A stretch of DNA of 26,387 nucleotides from Lachnospiraceae bacterium UBA7160 (GCA_002491565.1 DKWE01000044.1:1-26387); one strand, 5' to 3'; shown: positions 1-7,399, counted from the first letter of the stretch. Numbers and translations: made by a program. Notes: a model not told the origin generated them from the letters alone.

Positions 1-52
1 TGCGTAGTGGTGCCTGCGAAGCAGACATGTTAGTTTAGAAAGGAAGTCAATT

Positions 53-1870
53 ATGGAACGGAATCGAAAGGCGCTTCTCCTGAACCGACTGAAAACCTAT
101 TTTTCCAAGCCGCAGAATGTGATCCTTCTGCTGTTTGGAATTGTGCTTTCCTTCACTACGATTGCGCCCATTGTCGCGATTGTGAAGGATACGTTTCAGA
201 TTCACCCGGGTACCATCGACGCCCATCTGGCTGGAAAGGCCAGCGGTTATACGGTGCTGAACTACGTGGATCTGTTTACCAGCCGTCTGGCAAGGACAAA
301 TCTCTGGAAGCCACTCTGGAACACCCTGCTTCTGGCGGTGCTGACCTGCCTGATTTCCATTCTCTACGGAGGGCTTTTTGCCTTTTTGGTGACTAGGACG
401 AATCTGAAGTTCAAGAAATATCTGAGCTCTATTTTTATTTTCCCCTACATCATGCCGCAGTGGACGCTGGCTGTGGTGTGGCAGAATCTTTTCAACAGCA
501 ACAAGATAGTGGGAACCTCTGACGGCCTTCTGGCGTCGCTTTTTGGAGTGCTGATGCCAAAGTGGTGGTGCCAGGGATTGTTCCCGAGCGCGGTAGTGCT
601 GGGGCTTCACTATGCGCCATTTGCCTACATCCTCATCGGCGGTATCTTCCGGAATATGGATGCGAATCTGGAGGAAGCGGCAACGATCCTGGATACTCCG
701 AAGTGGAAGACAATGTTCCGGATCACACTGCCGATGGTGAAACCGGCGATCCTCTCCACGATCCTGCTGGTGTTCGGAAGCGCGATGGGGAGCTATCCGG
801 TGCCGCATTACCTTGGGCTGACTACGCTCTCTACGAAGTATATTTCCATGAATTCGAAGTATACCGGCGAGGCAAGTATCCTGGCAATCATTATGATGGT
901 TTTCGGCGTGGCGATACTCACAATGAACCAGGTGAGCCTGAAGAGCCGGAAGAATTACACGACCGTCACTGGAAAATCGGGGCAGATTTCAAAGATCAGC
1001 CTGGGGAAGATCGGAAAATATGTGATTGGGGTGGTATTTATCATTCTCACCTTCTTCACCAGCATTTTCCCGATTCTCTCCTTCGCGTTTGAGACGTTCC
1101 TGCCGAACCCGGGAGACTACAGCTTCCTCTACACAGGAAATATCAGCAACCTGACGACCAAATGGTGGATTACTCACGAGAACATTACAGAAAACGGCAT
1201 GTATGGCCAGAAGGGAATTCTCTACAATTCCACGATCTGGGATGCGTTTCTCGGTACGCTTCTTGTGGCGGTGTGCTGCGCCCTGATTGCGGGCACGATC
1301 GGGACGCTGATCGGCTACGCGGTGGCGAAGAACCGGAGGAGCAAATGGGCCAGCTATGTGAACGGCGTGGCATTTCTTCCGTATCTGATGCCGTCCATCG
1401 CGGTAGGGGCAGCTTTCTTCATCCTGTTCTCCAACGAGCACGTGAATCTGTTCAACACCTATACGCTGCTGATTATTACCGGCTCAATCAAGTACATACC
1501 ATTTGCGAGCCGGAGTGCGCTGAACTCGATGCTGCAGCTGAGCAATGAGATCGAGGAGGCGGCGATTATCCAGGATATTCCCTGGCACAAGCGAATGACA
1601 CGGATCATCATCCCGATCCAGAAGTCGTCGATTATCAGCGGTTACATGCTGCCGTTTATGACGTGCTTAAGAGAGCTGTCGCTGTTTCTGCTGCTGTGTA
1701 CGCAGGGCTTCATACTCTCGACTACGCTGGACTATTTCGATGAAATGGGACTGTATGCGTTCTCCAGCGCGATCAACCTGATCCTGATCGTAACGATCCT
1801 GATCTTCAATACACTGGTAAATAAGCTCACCGGAGCGAGCCTTGACAATGGAATCGGAGGAGGTAACTGA
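53..1870 (+). CDS. ABC transporter permease, fused double-permease (FbpB-type)
   Basis: This is the membrane subunit of a binding-protein-dependent importer of the ferric iron / polyamine / phosphonate type. The 605-residue protein is two permease domains in one chain. Each half carries the EAA loop that docks the ATPase: LEEAATILDTPKWK near residues 205-218 and IEEAAIIQDIPWHK near 502-515. Hydrophobic segments occur at about 22-45, 92-115, 125-150, 180-200, 230-250, 275-295 and again through the second half, consistent with about 12 helices. The ATG at 53 has AGGAAG at 41-46. The stop is 1 nt before the ATPase start, so the two are co-translated. No solute-binding protein lies downstream; it is probably just upstream of the window. 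Substrate is not determinable from sequence; iron is the usual annotation for this architecture. Confidence 0.88.
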   Translation: MERNRKALLLNRLKTYFSKPQNVILLLFGIVLSFTTIAPIVAIVKDTFQIHPGTIDAHLAGKASGYTVLNYVDLFTSRLARTNLWKPLWNTLLLAVLTCLISILYGGLFAFLVTRTNLKFKKYLSSIFIFPYIMPQWTLAVVWQNLFNSNKIVGTSDGLLASLFGVLMPKWWCQGLFPSAVVLGLHYAPFAYILIGGIFRNMDANLEEAATILDTPKWKTMFRITLPMVKPAILSTILLVFGSAMGSYPVPHYLGLTTLSTKYISMNSKYTGEASILAIIMMVFGVAILTMNQVSLKSRKNYTTVTGKSGQISKISLGKIGKYVIGVVFIILTFFTSIFPILSFAFETFLPNPGDYSFLYTGNISNLTTKWWITHENITENGMYGQKGILYNSTIWDAFLGTLLVAVCCALIAGTIGTLIGYAVAKNRRSKWASYVNGVAFLPYLMPSIAVGAAFFILFSNEHVNLFNTYTLLIITGSIKYIPFASRSALNSMLQLSNEIEEAAIIQDIPWHKRMTRIIIPIQKSSIISGYMLPFMTCLRELSLFLLLCTQGFILSTTLDYFDEMGLYAFSSAINLILIVTILIFNTLVNKLTGASLDNGIGGGN

Positions 1871-1871
1871 T

Positions 1872-3518
1872 ATGCCGGAAATCAAACTGACAAATGTGAC
1901 AAAACGCTGGGGTAAATTTTTCGGGGTCGATCACTTGAGTCTGGACATCCCGGACAATTCCTTTATCACGCTTCTGGGGCCGTCCGGCTGCGGGAAGACA
2001 ACGATCCTCCGCATGATCGCGGGCCTCGAGACACCGACGAGCGGGCAGATCAAAATCGGGGACCGGGTGGTGTTCGACAGCGACGCGGGAATCAATGTGC
2101 CTGCCAACAAGCGGAAGGTGGGCTTCCTGTTTCAGAACTATGCGCTCTGGCCCAACATGACTGTGTACCAGAACATCGCTTTTGGCCTGAACAACATCAA
2201 AGAAGAGCTGCCGAGAATTGATTTTGAGGCAAAGAAGCATGCAGACCTGATCCGCGCGCTGCGGAGTGGTAAGAAGATCCGGGAGCTTGTCGAGGAGTGC
2301 CGGGACAAGAAGGGGAAGCTCGACATGGATAAGGTGTACCTGAAGCTGATCGATGCGTTCACCCTGTCGATTTTCACGGCGAAGACACTCTATGGATACA
2401 AGATCCAGGAGGCGGCGGACCCGGATGCCGCTGCAAAAAAGAAGGCGGCGGAGCTGGAGCAGACGCTGAACGCTTTGAAGAATACTGCTGCCCAGAAAGG
2501 CATCGCCTGGAATGAAAGTTTTGAAGAAGTGCGGGGTGGAAAGGTACAGACAGAGGTCCGCCGACTCACAAAGGAAGAGATCGATCTCACGGTCCGCCGG
2601 GTATCCCGCGTCGTAAAGATCGGCATGTTCATGGACCGCTATCCGGCAGAGCTCTCCGGAGGCCAGCAGCAGAGAGTGGCGATCGCCAGAACGCTTGCTC
2701 CGGAGCCGGAGGTGCTCTTCATGGATGAGCCGCTGTCAAACCTGGACGCAAAGCTCCGCCTGGAGATGCGCTATGAGCTTCAGCGGCTTCATGTGGAGAC
2801 CGGGAGCACCTTCGTCTACGTGACGCACGATCAGATGGAGGCGATGACGCTGGCAACGCGTATCTGCCTGGTGAACAACGGGGTGCTGCAGCAGTACGAC
2901 AAGCCTCTGGACGTCTACAACCGCCCGGCAAATCTGTTTGTGGCAGACTTTGTGGGCAATCCTTCGATCAATTTCGTGGAAGGGAAGGGGAAGCAGGCCG
3001 CCGATGGAAGCATTTCCCTCTCGATTCTTGGGGGAATCCAGGCTGTCTTCCGTCCGGAAAAGGGTCTGAAGCTTTCGAAGTGGTTTGAGGAGCGCGACCG
3101 GGCCGAGGCCGCCGCAGAGCGTGCCAGAGCGGAGATGCTTAAGGATAAAAAGGCGGTGGAGAAGAGCAATAAGGATGAGACCTTCCGCTACCATGTTCAG
3201 AAGGTGGAGGAGGACGACTACAGCATCGAGGACGAGCCGGTTCTCACGAATGAGGATCTGGTGCTGGGGATTCGCCCGGAATGCCTGCATCTTGCGGAAA
3301 GCGGCGGGCTGGATGCCACGGTGTACGGCGCGATGCCTACCGGTATGGAGTCCACGCTGAAGCTCCGGGTGGGGGACTTCCTGCTCACAAGCGTTGTGTT
3401 CGGAAGTGTTACGTACCAGATCGGGGCCAAGGTTCATCTCACCGTCCGCGGAACAGATATCCTGCTCTTTGACCGGAAATCCGGGAAGTGTATTTCTTCC
3501 GGGGAGCTGACGGTTTAG
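1872..3518 (+). CDS. ABC transporter ATP-binding protein with large helical-domain insertion
   Basis: The ATPase partner of the preceding permease, 548 residues. Visible motifs are Walker A GPSGCGKT (36-43), Q-loop Gln88, signature LSGGQQQ (261-267), Walker B VLFMDEP (281-287), D-loop SNLD (289-292) and switch His319. A TOBE-like regulatory region contains LGIRPECLHL (465-474). In MalK/FbpC proteins the Q-loop and signature are about 50 residues apart; here they are 173 apart, an insertion of roughly 120 charged, helical residues (about 108-240). A second Lys/Glu/Ala-rich coiled-coil-like stretch (405-450) interrupts the C-terminal domain. The start at 1872 is preferred because GGAGGAGG (1856-1863) precedes it; an in-frame ATG at 1842 lies inside the permease gene and has no comparable site. 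A terminator follows at 3531. Confidence 0.9.
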   Translation: MPEIKLTNVTKRWGKFFGVDHLSLDIPDNSFITLLGPSGCGKTTILRMIAGLETPTSGQIKIGDRVVFDSDAGINVPANKRKVGFLFQNYALWPNMTVYQNIAFGLNNIKEELPRIDFEAKKHADLIRALRSGKKIRELVEECRDKKGKLDMDKVYLKLIDAFTLSIFTAKTLYGYKIQEAADPDAAAKKKAAELEQTLNALKNTAAQKGIAWNESFEEVRGGKVQTEVRRLTKEEIDLTVRRVSRVVKIGMFMDRYPAELSGGQQQRVAIARTLAPEPEVLFMDEPLSNLDAKLRLEMRYELQRLHVETGSTFVYVTHDQMEAMTLATRICLVNNGVLQQYDKPLDVYNRPANLFVADFVGNPSINFVEGKGKQAADGSISLSILGGIQAVFRPEKGLKLSKWFEERDRAEAAAERARAEMLKDKKAVEKSNKDETFRYHVQKVEEDDYSIEDEPVLTNEDLVLGIRPECLHLAESGGLDATVYGAMPTGMESTLKLRVGDFLLTSVVFGSVTYQIGAKVHLTVRGTDILLFDRKSGKCISSGELTV

Positions 3519-3530
3519 AAATAGTTGTCA

Positions 3531-3573
3531 AAAAGGGTAGTGAAAGAGGCAGCTTTTTCACTACCCTTTTTTC
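3531..3573 (+). terminator. Rho-independent terminator of the ABC importer operon
   Basis: A 15-nt arm AAAAGGGTAGTGAAA (3531-3545) pairs with its complement (about 3556-3570) and runs directly into T-rich sequence (3567-3573). It begins 12 nt after the ATPase stop codon. Confidence 0.9.
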
Positions 3574-3662
3574 TTGTAATGGTAAAGAAAGGAAATCCTG
3601 GAGCGGCAGATCTGCAGGTGATTTTGTTTTACGGGAAGCAGTATCTGTTTGCACGGATAACT

Positions 3663-3691
3663 TTGTATAGAAGTCAATAAAAATTTAAAAT
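3663..3691 (+). promoter_or_regulatory. Sigma-A-type promoter for the MNT gene
   Basis: TTGTAT (3663-3668), a 17-bp spacer and TAAAAT (3686-3691), in A/T-rich DNA between the terminator and the nucleotidyltransferase. A second -10-like TATACT lies nearby (about 3720-3725) but lacks a good -35. Confidence 0.55.
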
Positions 3692-3743
3692 GTATGATGT
3701 AGAAATGTAGAAAAAATGCTATACTGGTATAAATATTACTAGT

Positions 3744-3797
3744 CTCGCGTCACTGTCCCGCGAGGGCGCTGAATGCCCAGTGTTGCTGAGCCCTGGG
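3744..3797 (+). promoter_or_regulatory. Structured leader ahead of the MNT gene
   Basis: Consecutive G/C-rich inverted repeats lie in an otherwise A/T-rich stretch: CTCGCG (3744-3749) with CGCGAG (3759-3764), GGGC (3764-3767) with GCCC (3775-3778), and CCCAG (3776-3780) with CTGGG (3793-3797). The last two are mutually exclusive, so the RNA could switch. The remaining sequence from 3574 to 3743 shows only the promoter. I do not recognise a named RNA family. Confidence 0.4.
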
Positions 3798-3822
3798 TTA
3801 ATGGCATAATGGGGGTGATTTT

Positions 3823-4236
3823 GTGACAACAAAAGAATACTTGACGGCAAGAAAATCGAAAAACTGGAAATTCAACAGGGTTGTGGATGGAACCGCTTTC
3901 GAACATGTGAACAGAATTCATCCCATTAAGCAGAAAATGGTGAAAGAAATCGTTGAGGCAGCCATGAAGGATACACAGGTTGAGAGGCTTATTATTTTTG
4001 GCAGCTCCACTCGATATGACTGCGATATAACCAGCGACTTGGATATCTGTATTGACTGGAAAAAAGACTGCTATGATGAGGATGGAGTATTAAAACCGTT
4101 TACAAGAAATATGCGTCGGCAGATATCAAGAATTACGCAGGGAAAAGCGGATGTTGTAAATTATGATTATCTGGATGGAACAGTTATTGAGGAAGCGGTA
4201 AAGGAAGGAGTGGTAGTATATGAGCACCATGTATAG
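3823..4236 (+). CDS. MNT-type minimal nucleotidyltransferase (antitoxin-like)
   Basis: A 137-residue protein with the polymerase-beta-like nucleotidyltransferase core: GSS motif in IIFGSSTRYD and metal-binding DLDICID (about residues 60-78), with a third acidic residue expected in KADVVNYD (about 107-114). Proteins of this family act as the MNT partner of HEPN ribonuclease toxins, neutralising them by transferring AMP. The start is GTG at 3823, chosen because GGGGGTGA (3811-3818) is correctly spaced. The 30-residue N-terminal extension before the core is longer than in the smallest MNT proteins. The frame overlaps the start of a damaged HEPN gene (4220), so this may be an orphan antitoxin. 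Base composition is more A/T-rich than the flanking transporter and tungsten genes, which fits horizontal acquisition. Confidence 0.8.
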   Translation: MTTKEYLTARKSKNWKFNRVVDGTAFEHVNRIHPIKQKMVKEIVEAAMKDTQVERLIIFGSSTRYDCDITSDLDICIDWKKDCYDEDGVLKPFTRNMRRQISRITQGKADVVNYDYLDGTVIEEAVKEGVVVYEHHV

Positions 4237-4401
4237 CAGGTCGGCTGCCATGTTCCAACAGTCAAAAAATGCTTTGAAACACAGCAGGCAATTGAGTTTT
4301 TGATGAAGGCTATTTTATTGGAAAATGGTATTGTATACAACAAATCTCATGATATACGATATTTATTATCTTTGATGGAGGAAGCAGACGGAGAAAAATA
4401 A
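4220..4401 (+). pseudogene. Frameshifted, truncated HEPN-domain toxin remnant
   Basis: An ATG at 4220 overlaps the end of the MNT gene, the usual arrangement for HEPN/MNT pairs, but its frame stops after 27 codons (about 4303). In the +1-shifted frame, 4270-4401 encodes a recognisable HEPN C-terminal part: CFETQQAIEFLMKAILLENG followed by a KSHDIRYLLSLMEE segment and a stop at 4399-4401. Intact HEPN proteins are about 110-140 residues; this retains about 44 and most of the N-terminal helices are missing. The toxin is therefore almost certainly inactive. Confidence 0.7.
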
Positions 4402-4423
4402 TTTACCAATTTCACCAAAAGGC

Positions 4424-4452
4424 TTGTATATAAGAAAGATCTATTGTATAGT
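4424..4452 (+). promoter_or_regulatory. Promoter of the first AOR operon
   Basis: TTGTAT (4424-4429), 17-bp spacer, TATAGT (4447-4452). The same element with the same spacing stands in front of moeB at 7366-7394. Transcription would begin near 4459, just ahead of the riboswitch-like leader. Confidence 0.75.
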
Positions 4453-4457
4453 ATAGA

Positions 4458-4545
4458 CAAAGAATCCGAGCTTTTCCGGAGGGGAAAAGCCGATGGGTAT
4501 TGTCCGATGAATCAATGCCTCCCGTGTTTGGAAAGGATTTGAGAT
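4458..4545 (+). promoter_or_regulatory. Moco/Tuco-type riboswitch aptamer upstream of AOR
   Basis: The leader folds as a closing stem AATCC (4463-4467) with GGATT (4535-4539). Inside is a perfect 8-bp hairpin GCTTTTCC (4470-4477) / GGAAAAGC (4483-4490), then the sequence CCGATGGG, a 4-bp hairpin ATTG (4499-4502) / CAAT (4513-4516), and GCCTCCCG (4517-4524). From memory, this order and these single-stranded sequences resemble the Moco RNA motif found upstream of molybdenum and tungsten cofactor genes; variants linked to tungsten enzymes have a reduced structure. The gene it controls encodes a tungstopterin enzyme. GCCTCCC is also exactly complementary to the ribosome binding site GGGAGGC (4580-4586), suggesting translational control. 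The family assignment needs a covariance-model match. Confidence 0.7.
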
Positions 4546-4592
4546 ACTGTTGTGAGCAGGAGTTCGTTCTTTTTCAGAAGGGAGGCATTTTT

Positions 4593-6392
4593 ATGGGTAC
4601 AGGGTACAATGGAAAGATCGCCAGAATCAATTTGACTACGGGGGAAATCACGACGGAGACGTTGGATTTGGAGCTGGCAAAGAGATTTATCGGGGGACGC
4701 GGGCTTGGAACCAAGATTCTGTATGATGAGGGTGTGGCGAAGGTGGGGCCGCTGTCGCCGGAGAATAAGCTGATTTACATAACGGGGCCGATGACAGGCA
4801 CGAAAGCGCCGACCGCAGGACGCTATATGGTGGTCACAAAGTCTCCTCTGACCGGGATGATTGCAAGCTCAAATTCCGGGGGAAAATGGGGCGGCAAGCT
4901 GAAGTATGCGGGCTGGGATGCCCTGATCGTAGAAGGAAGGGCAGAAAAGCTGTCCTACATTAATGTTGAAGATGAGAAGATAGAGATTCTTGACGCACAG
5001 AGGTATGAAGGCATGATGAGCGAGAAGCTGGATGAAGAGCTGAAGAAGGTACATCCTTCCTGCTCGGTTCTGAATATCGGACCGGCCGGCGAGCATCAGG
5101 CTCTGTTAGCGGCGATTATGAACGACAAAGACAGAGCGGCGGGACGAAGCGGTGTCGGCGCGGTGATGGGTTCGAAGAATCTGAAGGCGATCACAGTGTC
5201 TGCACAGAGAACGGTAATTCCGGCGGCGGATGAGGAGGCTTTAAAGGCCGCTTTTGAAGATTGCCTGAAGCTGATCCGGGAGAATGGCGTGACTGGCGGG
5301 GGACTTCCGACCTACGGGACGGCCGTCCTGGTGAACATTATCAATAATACCGGCTCCTTCCCAACAAGGAACTGGCAGGAATCTTACTTTGAGCAGGCCG
5401 ATGATACCTCGGGAGAGACGCTGAAGGAGAAATACCTGGTAAAGAATGCGGCGTGTCATCGGTGTCCGATTGCATGCGGACGTGTGGTGAAGGTGGGAGA
5501 CAAGGTAGTAGGCGGACCGGAATATGAACCGCTCTGGGCTTACGGCGGCAATTGCGGGGTCAACGATCTGAATGCGATTGACGAGGCGAATATGTGGTGC
5601 AATGAGTATGGGCTGGATGCGATTTCTACCCCCTGTACCATTGCAGCGGCGATGGAGCTGTACGATAAGGGCATCATTACAGAAGAGGAGTGCGAAGGCA
5701 TGCCGCTTGCATGGGGCAGCGCCGCCGCTATCGTAGAGTGGACGAAGCGGATGGGCGAGGGCAGGGGAAAGCTTGCAAGGCTGATGGCGGACGGTTCCTA
5801 CCGCCTTTGCGAATATTATCAGCATCCGGAAATTTCTATGAGTGTAAAGAAGCAGGAGATGCCCGCGTATGATGCCAGAGGGATCCAGGGAATCGGAATT
5901 ACGTATGCGACCAGCAACCGCGGCGGCTGCCATGTCCGCGGGTATATGATTTCTCCGGAGGTGCTTGGGCTGCCGGAGCAGCTTGACCGCACGTCGGTGG
6001 AAGGAAAGGCGAAATGGTGCATGATTTTCCAGGACCTGACGGCTGTGATTGACTCGATGGGGCTGTGTCTGTTTTCTTCCTTTGCGCTGGGCGCGCCGAA
6101 TTATGCGGCGCTGCTGAATGCCGGAACAGGGACTTCTTACACCCCGGAGGAGCTGCTGGTGGCAGGAGAACGCATCTACAATCTGGAGCGTCTGTTTAAC
6201 AAGGCTGCAGGGATGAGGCCGGAGGATGACCGGCTGCCGAAGCGTCTGATGGAGGAGCCAATCCAGAACGGGCCTTCGAAGGGGCAGAGAAGCCGGATCG
6301 ATGTGACGCTTCCGGAATATTACAAGGTCCGGGGCTGGGAGAATGCATTTCCGACGGAGGAAACGCTGAAACGCCTGGGGCTTGAGGCATAG
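4593..6392 (+). CDS. Tungsten-dependent aldehyde:ferredoxin oxidoreductase (AOR family), copy 1
   Basis: A cytoplasmic tungstopterin iron-sulfur enzyme that oxidises aldehydes to carboxylic acids with ferredoxin, or the reverse. The 599-residue length is typical. The AFOR N-terminal domain spans about 5-205, with pterin-contacting GPAGEHQALLAAIMNDKDRA (163-182) and GRSGVGAVMGSKNLKAI (184-200). The C-terminal domains hold the 4Fe-4S ligands in the CxxCxxxC pattern at Cys288, Cys291 and Cys295, plus Cys492. These nearly match positions 288, 291, 295 and 494 of Pyrococcus furiosus AOR. Glu312 and His447 match that enzyme's active-site Glu313 and His448. The start at 4593 has GGGAGGC (4580-4586). 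An upstream in-frame ATG at 4500 lies inside the riboswitch and is rejected. A MoaD-like gene follows. Substrate cannot be told from sequence. Confidence 0.93.
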   Translation: MGTGYNGKIARINLTTGEITTETLDLELAKRFIGGRGLGTKILYDEGVAKVGPLSPENKLIYITGPMTGTKAPTAGRYMVVTKSPLTGMIASSNSGGKWGGKLKYAGWDALIVEGRAEKLSYINVEDEKIEILDAQRYEGMMSEKLDEELKKVHPSCSVLNIGPAGEHQALLAAIMNDKDRAAGRSGVGAVMGSKNLKAITVSAQRTVIPAADEEALKAAFEDCLKLIRENGVTGGGLPTYGTAVLVNIINNTGSFPTRNWQESYFEQADDTSGETLKEKYLVKNAACHRCPIACGRVVKVGDKVVGGPEYEPLWAYGGNCGVNDLNAIDEANMWCNEYGLDAISTPCTIAAAMELYDKGIITEEECEGMPLAWGSAAAIVEWTKRMGEGRGKLARLMADGSYRLCEYYQHPEISMSVKKQEMPAYDARGIQGIGITYATSNRGGCHVRGYMISPEVLGLPEQLDRTSVEGKAKWCMIFQDLTAVIDSMGLCLFSSFALGAPNYAALLNAGTGTSYTPEELLVAGERIYNLERLFNKAAGMRPEDDRLPKRLMEEPIQNGPSKGQRSRIDVTLPEYYKVRGWENAFPTEETLKRLGLEA

Positions 6393-6568
6393 AGACCGAC
6401 TTTTGCGCAGGATTTGCAGAGGCTTCTGAAATGTCTAAGTTTGGTTTGCAGACGGTACTTTCTGAAGCATATGGGCTGGAAGGTGTTTTGTTTGCAGGCT
6501 GGCTTTTCGGGAGTCTATGTCTGCATAGTGAAAAGCGTATGAGAGGATTCGCAGGTCAGGAGGCAGGG

Positions 6569-6790
6569 ATGATCGAAGTAAGGCTGTTTGCGACCTTCCG
6601 GGAGGGCCGGAAGAAGATTTACCAGATGGATGCGGAAGGGCTTGAGAAGGCATCGGATGTGCTGGATCTTCTGCAGATCCCACGGGAAGAGGTGGCGATT
6701 TATCTGATCAACGGCCGTCATTCTTCCGTGGAGGATAAGATTCAGGACGGGGATGTGCTGGCCATATTCCCGCCGGTGGGAGGCGGATGA
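6569..6790 (+). CDS. moaD: MoaD/ThiS-family sulfur carrier, copy 1
   Basis: A 73-residue beta-grasp protein that carries sulfur as a C-terminal thiocarboxylate for dithiolene formation in molybdopterin or tungstopterin. It begins IEVRLFATFREGRK and ends PPVGGG, the Gly-Gly tail needed for adenylation by MoeB and sulfuration. The ATG at 6569 has AGGAGG (6558-6563). A longer in-frame version from 6431 adds 46 residues of unlike composition and is rejected. It lies 176 nt after AOR copy 1; a second MoaD follows AOR copy 2, so each oxidoreductase has its own carrier. No MoaE, the usual partner, is in the window. Confidence 0.85.
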   Translation: MIEVRLFATFREGRKKIYQMDAEGLEKASDVLDLLQIPREEVAIYLINGRHSSVEDKIQDGDVLAIFPPVGGG

Positions 6791-6864
6791 GAGAACGCTT
6801 TTTATGGAAGAAATGTGACATATCCTATATGACGTTACGCGGACAAAAATTTTTTCTGAGAATA

Positions 6865-6893
6865 TTGCAATCCCTAAAGTCATATGCTAGAAT
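6865..6893 (+). promoter_or_regulatory. Plus-strand promoter for a predicted antisense RNA
   Basis: TTGCAA (6865-6870), 17-bp spacer, TAGAAT (6888-6893). It points rightward into the 3' end of the minus-strand toxin gene and away from any plus-strand coding region close by, so it is best read as the promoter of an antitoxin RNA. Confidence 0.5.
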
Positions 6894-6899
6894 AGCAAT

Positions 6900-7013
6900 A
6901 GAAAAAGGGCATCTGCCGGAAACAGATACCCTTTAGGCACTCCGATAGACGGTTTGCCCGATATTTATAAGTTTGCAGATTAGCCGCATCCTTTGGTCGG
7001 GGGCGGCTATTTC
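6900..7013 (+). ncRNA. Predicted antisense RNA antitoxin of the holin-like toxin
   Basis: Inferred transcript from the promoter at 6865-6893. It would be complementary to the whole 3' untranslated region of the toxin mRNA and to its stop codon. Its likely end is the hairpin TAGCCGC (6981-6987) / GCGGCTA (7003-7009), followed by TTTCT. Overlap at 3' ends is the arrangement of TxpA/RatA-type type I systems. Boundaries are predicted only. Confidence 0.45.
6902..6934 (-). terminator. Terminator of the toxin mRNA, partly bidirectional
   Basis: A hairpin AAAGGG-T-ATCTG / CAGAT-G-CCCTTT is followed on the minus strand by a five-T run. On the plus strand only three T follow, so it may also weakly stop transcription coming from moaD copy 1. 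Confidence 0.7.
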
Positions 7014-7108
7014 TGCGTCTTTCCATGATGAAATCCTATCGTATATCCAATTCCGAAGCAAGTGCCGCATAGTGACAGCACCGCTATCAGACCTTCCATA
7101 GTCAGCAT
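7007..7108 (-). CDS. Holin-like small membrane toxin (type I toxin-antitoxin)
   Basis: A 33-residue peptide beginning MLTMEGLIAVLSLCG and ending in a short His/Lys tail (HHGKTQK): one hydrophobic transmembrane helix (about 6-24) and a charged C-terminus. This is the form of the small proteins annotated as putative holin-like toxins in Firmicutes. AAAGGAGG (complement of 7118-7125) lies 9 nt before the ATG. It has its own promoter (7219-7248), a long 5' untranslated region of about 100 nt, and a terminator (6902-6934). CGGTTTGCCC in the 5' region is exactly complementary to GGGCAAACCG in the 3' region, a typical long-range lock on toxin translation. The peptide would insert in the cell membrane. 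A longer reading frame over 6933-7283 is out of frame with this peptide and has no ribosome binding site. Confidence 0.75.
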   Translation of the reverse strand: MLTMEGLIAVLSLCGTCFGIGYTIGFHHGKTQK

Positions 7109-7218
7109 AACACATGCCCTCCTTTCCCAGATTCCCTTTCGGGTTTCTATGTAAACGGAGGGTCGCAGTCCCTCCGGGAGAGGGCAAACCGCCTGCCATC
7201 TTGGTAGTACCCGAAGAG

Positions 7219-7248
7219 ATTATATCACAGGATTTTTGACTCTGCCAA
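7219..7248 (-). promoter_or_regulatory. Promoter of the toxin mRNA
   Basis: On the minus strand, TTGGCA (complement of 7243-7248), an 18-bp spacer and a perfect TATAAT (complement of 7219-7224). It predicts a start near 7212, about 100 nt before the toxin ATG. Confidence 0.75.
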
Positions 7249-7365
7249 CTATTTCTTTGACTTTTCTCATAAAGAATTTGCAATCATCAGAGCATACGTT
7301 TCATCCGTGGAGACAGAGCTGTAGCTGGACAGTGACGGAGATGAGAACAAATTTCACGAAAAGAC

Positions 7366-7394
7366 TTGTATATATGGATGGCTTACTGTATACT
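7366..7394 (+). promoter_or_regulatory. Promoter of the moeB-tup operon, duplicate of the AOR promoter
   Basis: TTGTAT (7366-7371), 17-bp spacer, TATACT (7389-7394). The region 7350-7419 aligns without gaps to 4408-4477, including the flanks on both sides, so the promoter and early leader are a duplication. Confidence 0.75.
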
Positions 7395-7399
7395 ATAGA

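Noticed and set aside
562..1092. A 176-codon plus-strand frame within the permease gene
   Set aside because: It overlaps the permease in another frame and has low-complexity Glu/Gly-rich composition without hydrophobic segments; the permease frame explains the DNA.
6933..7283. A 116-codon minus-strand frame overlapping the holin-like toxin
   Set aside because: It starts upstream of the toxin promoter, so it would not be on that mRNA, and runs through untranslated inverted repeats; the 33-residue frame with a good ribosome binding site fits instead.
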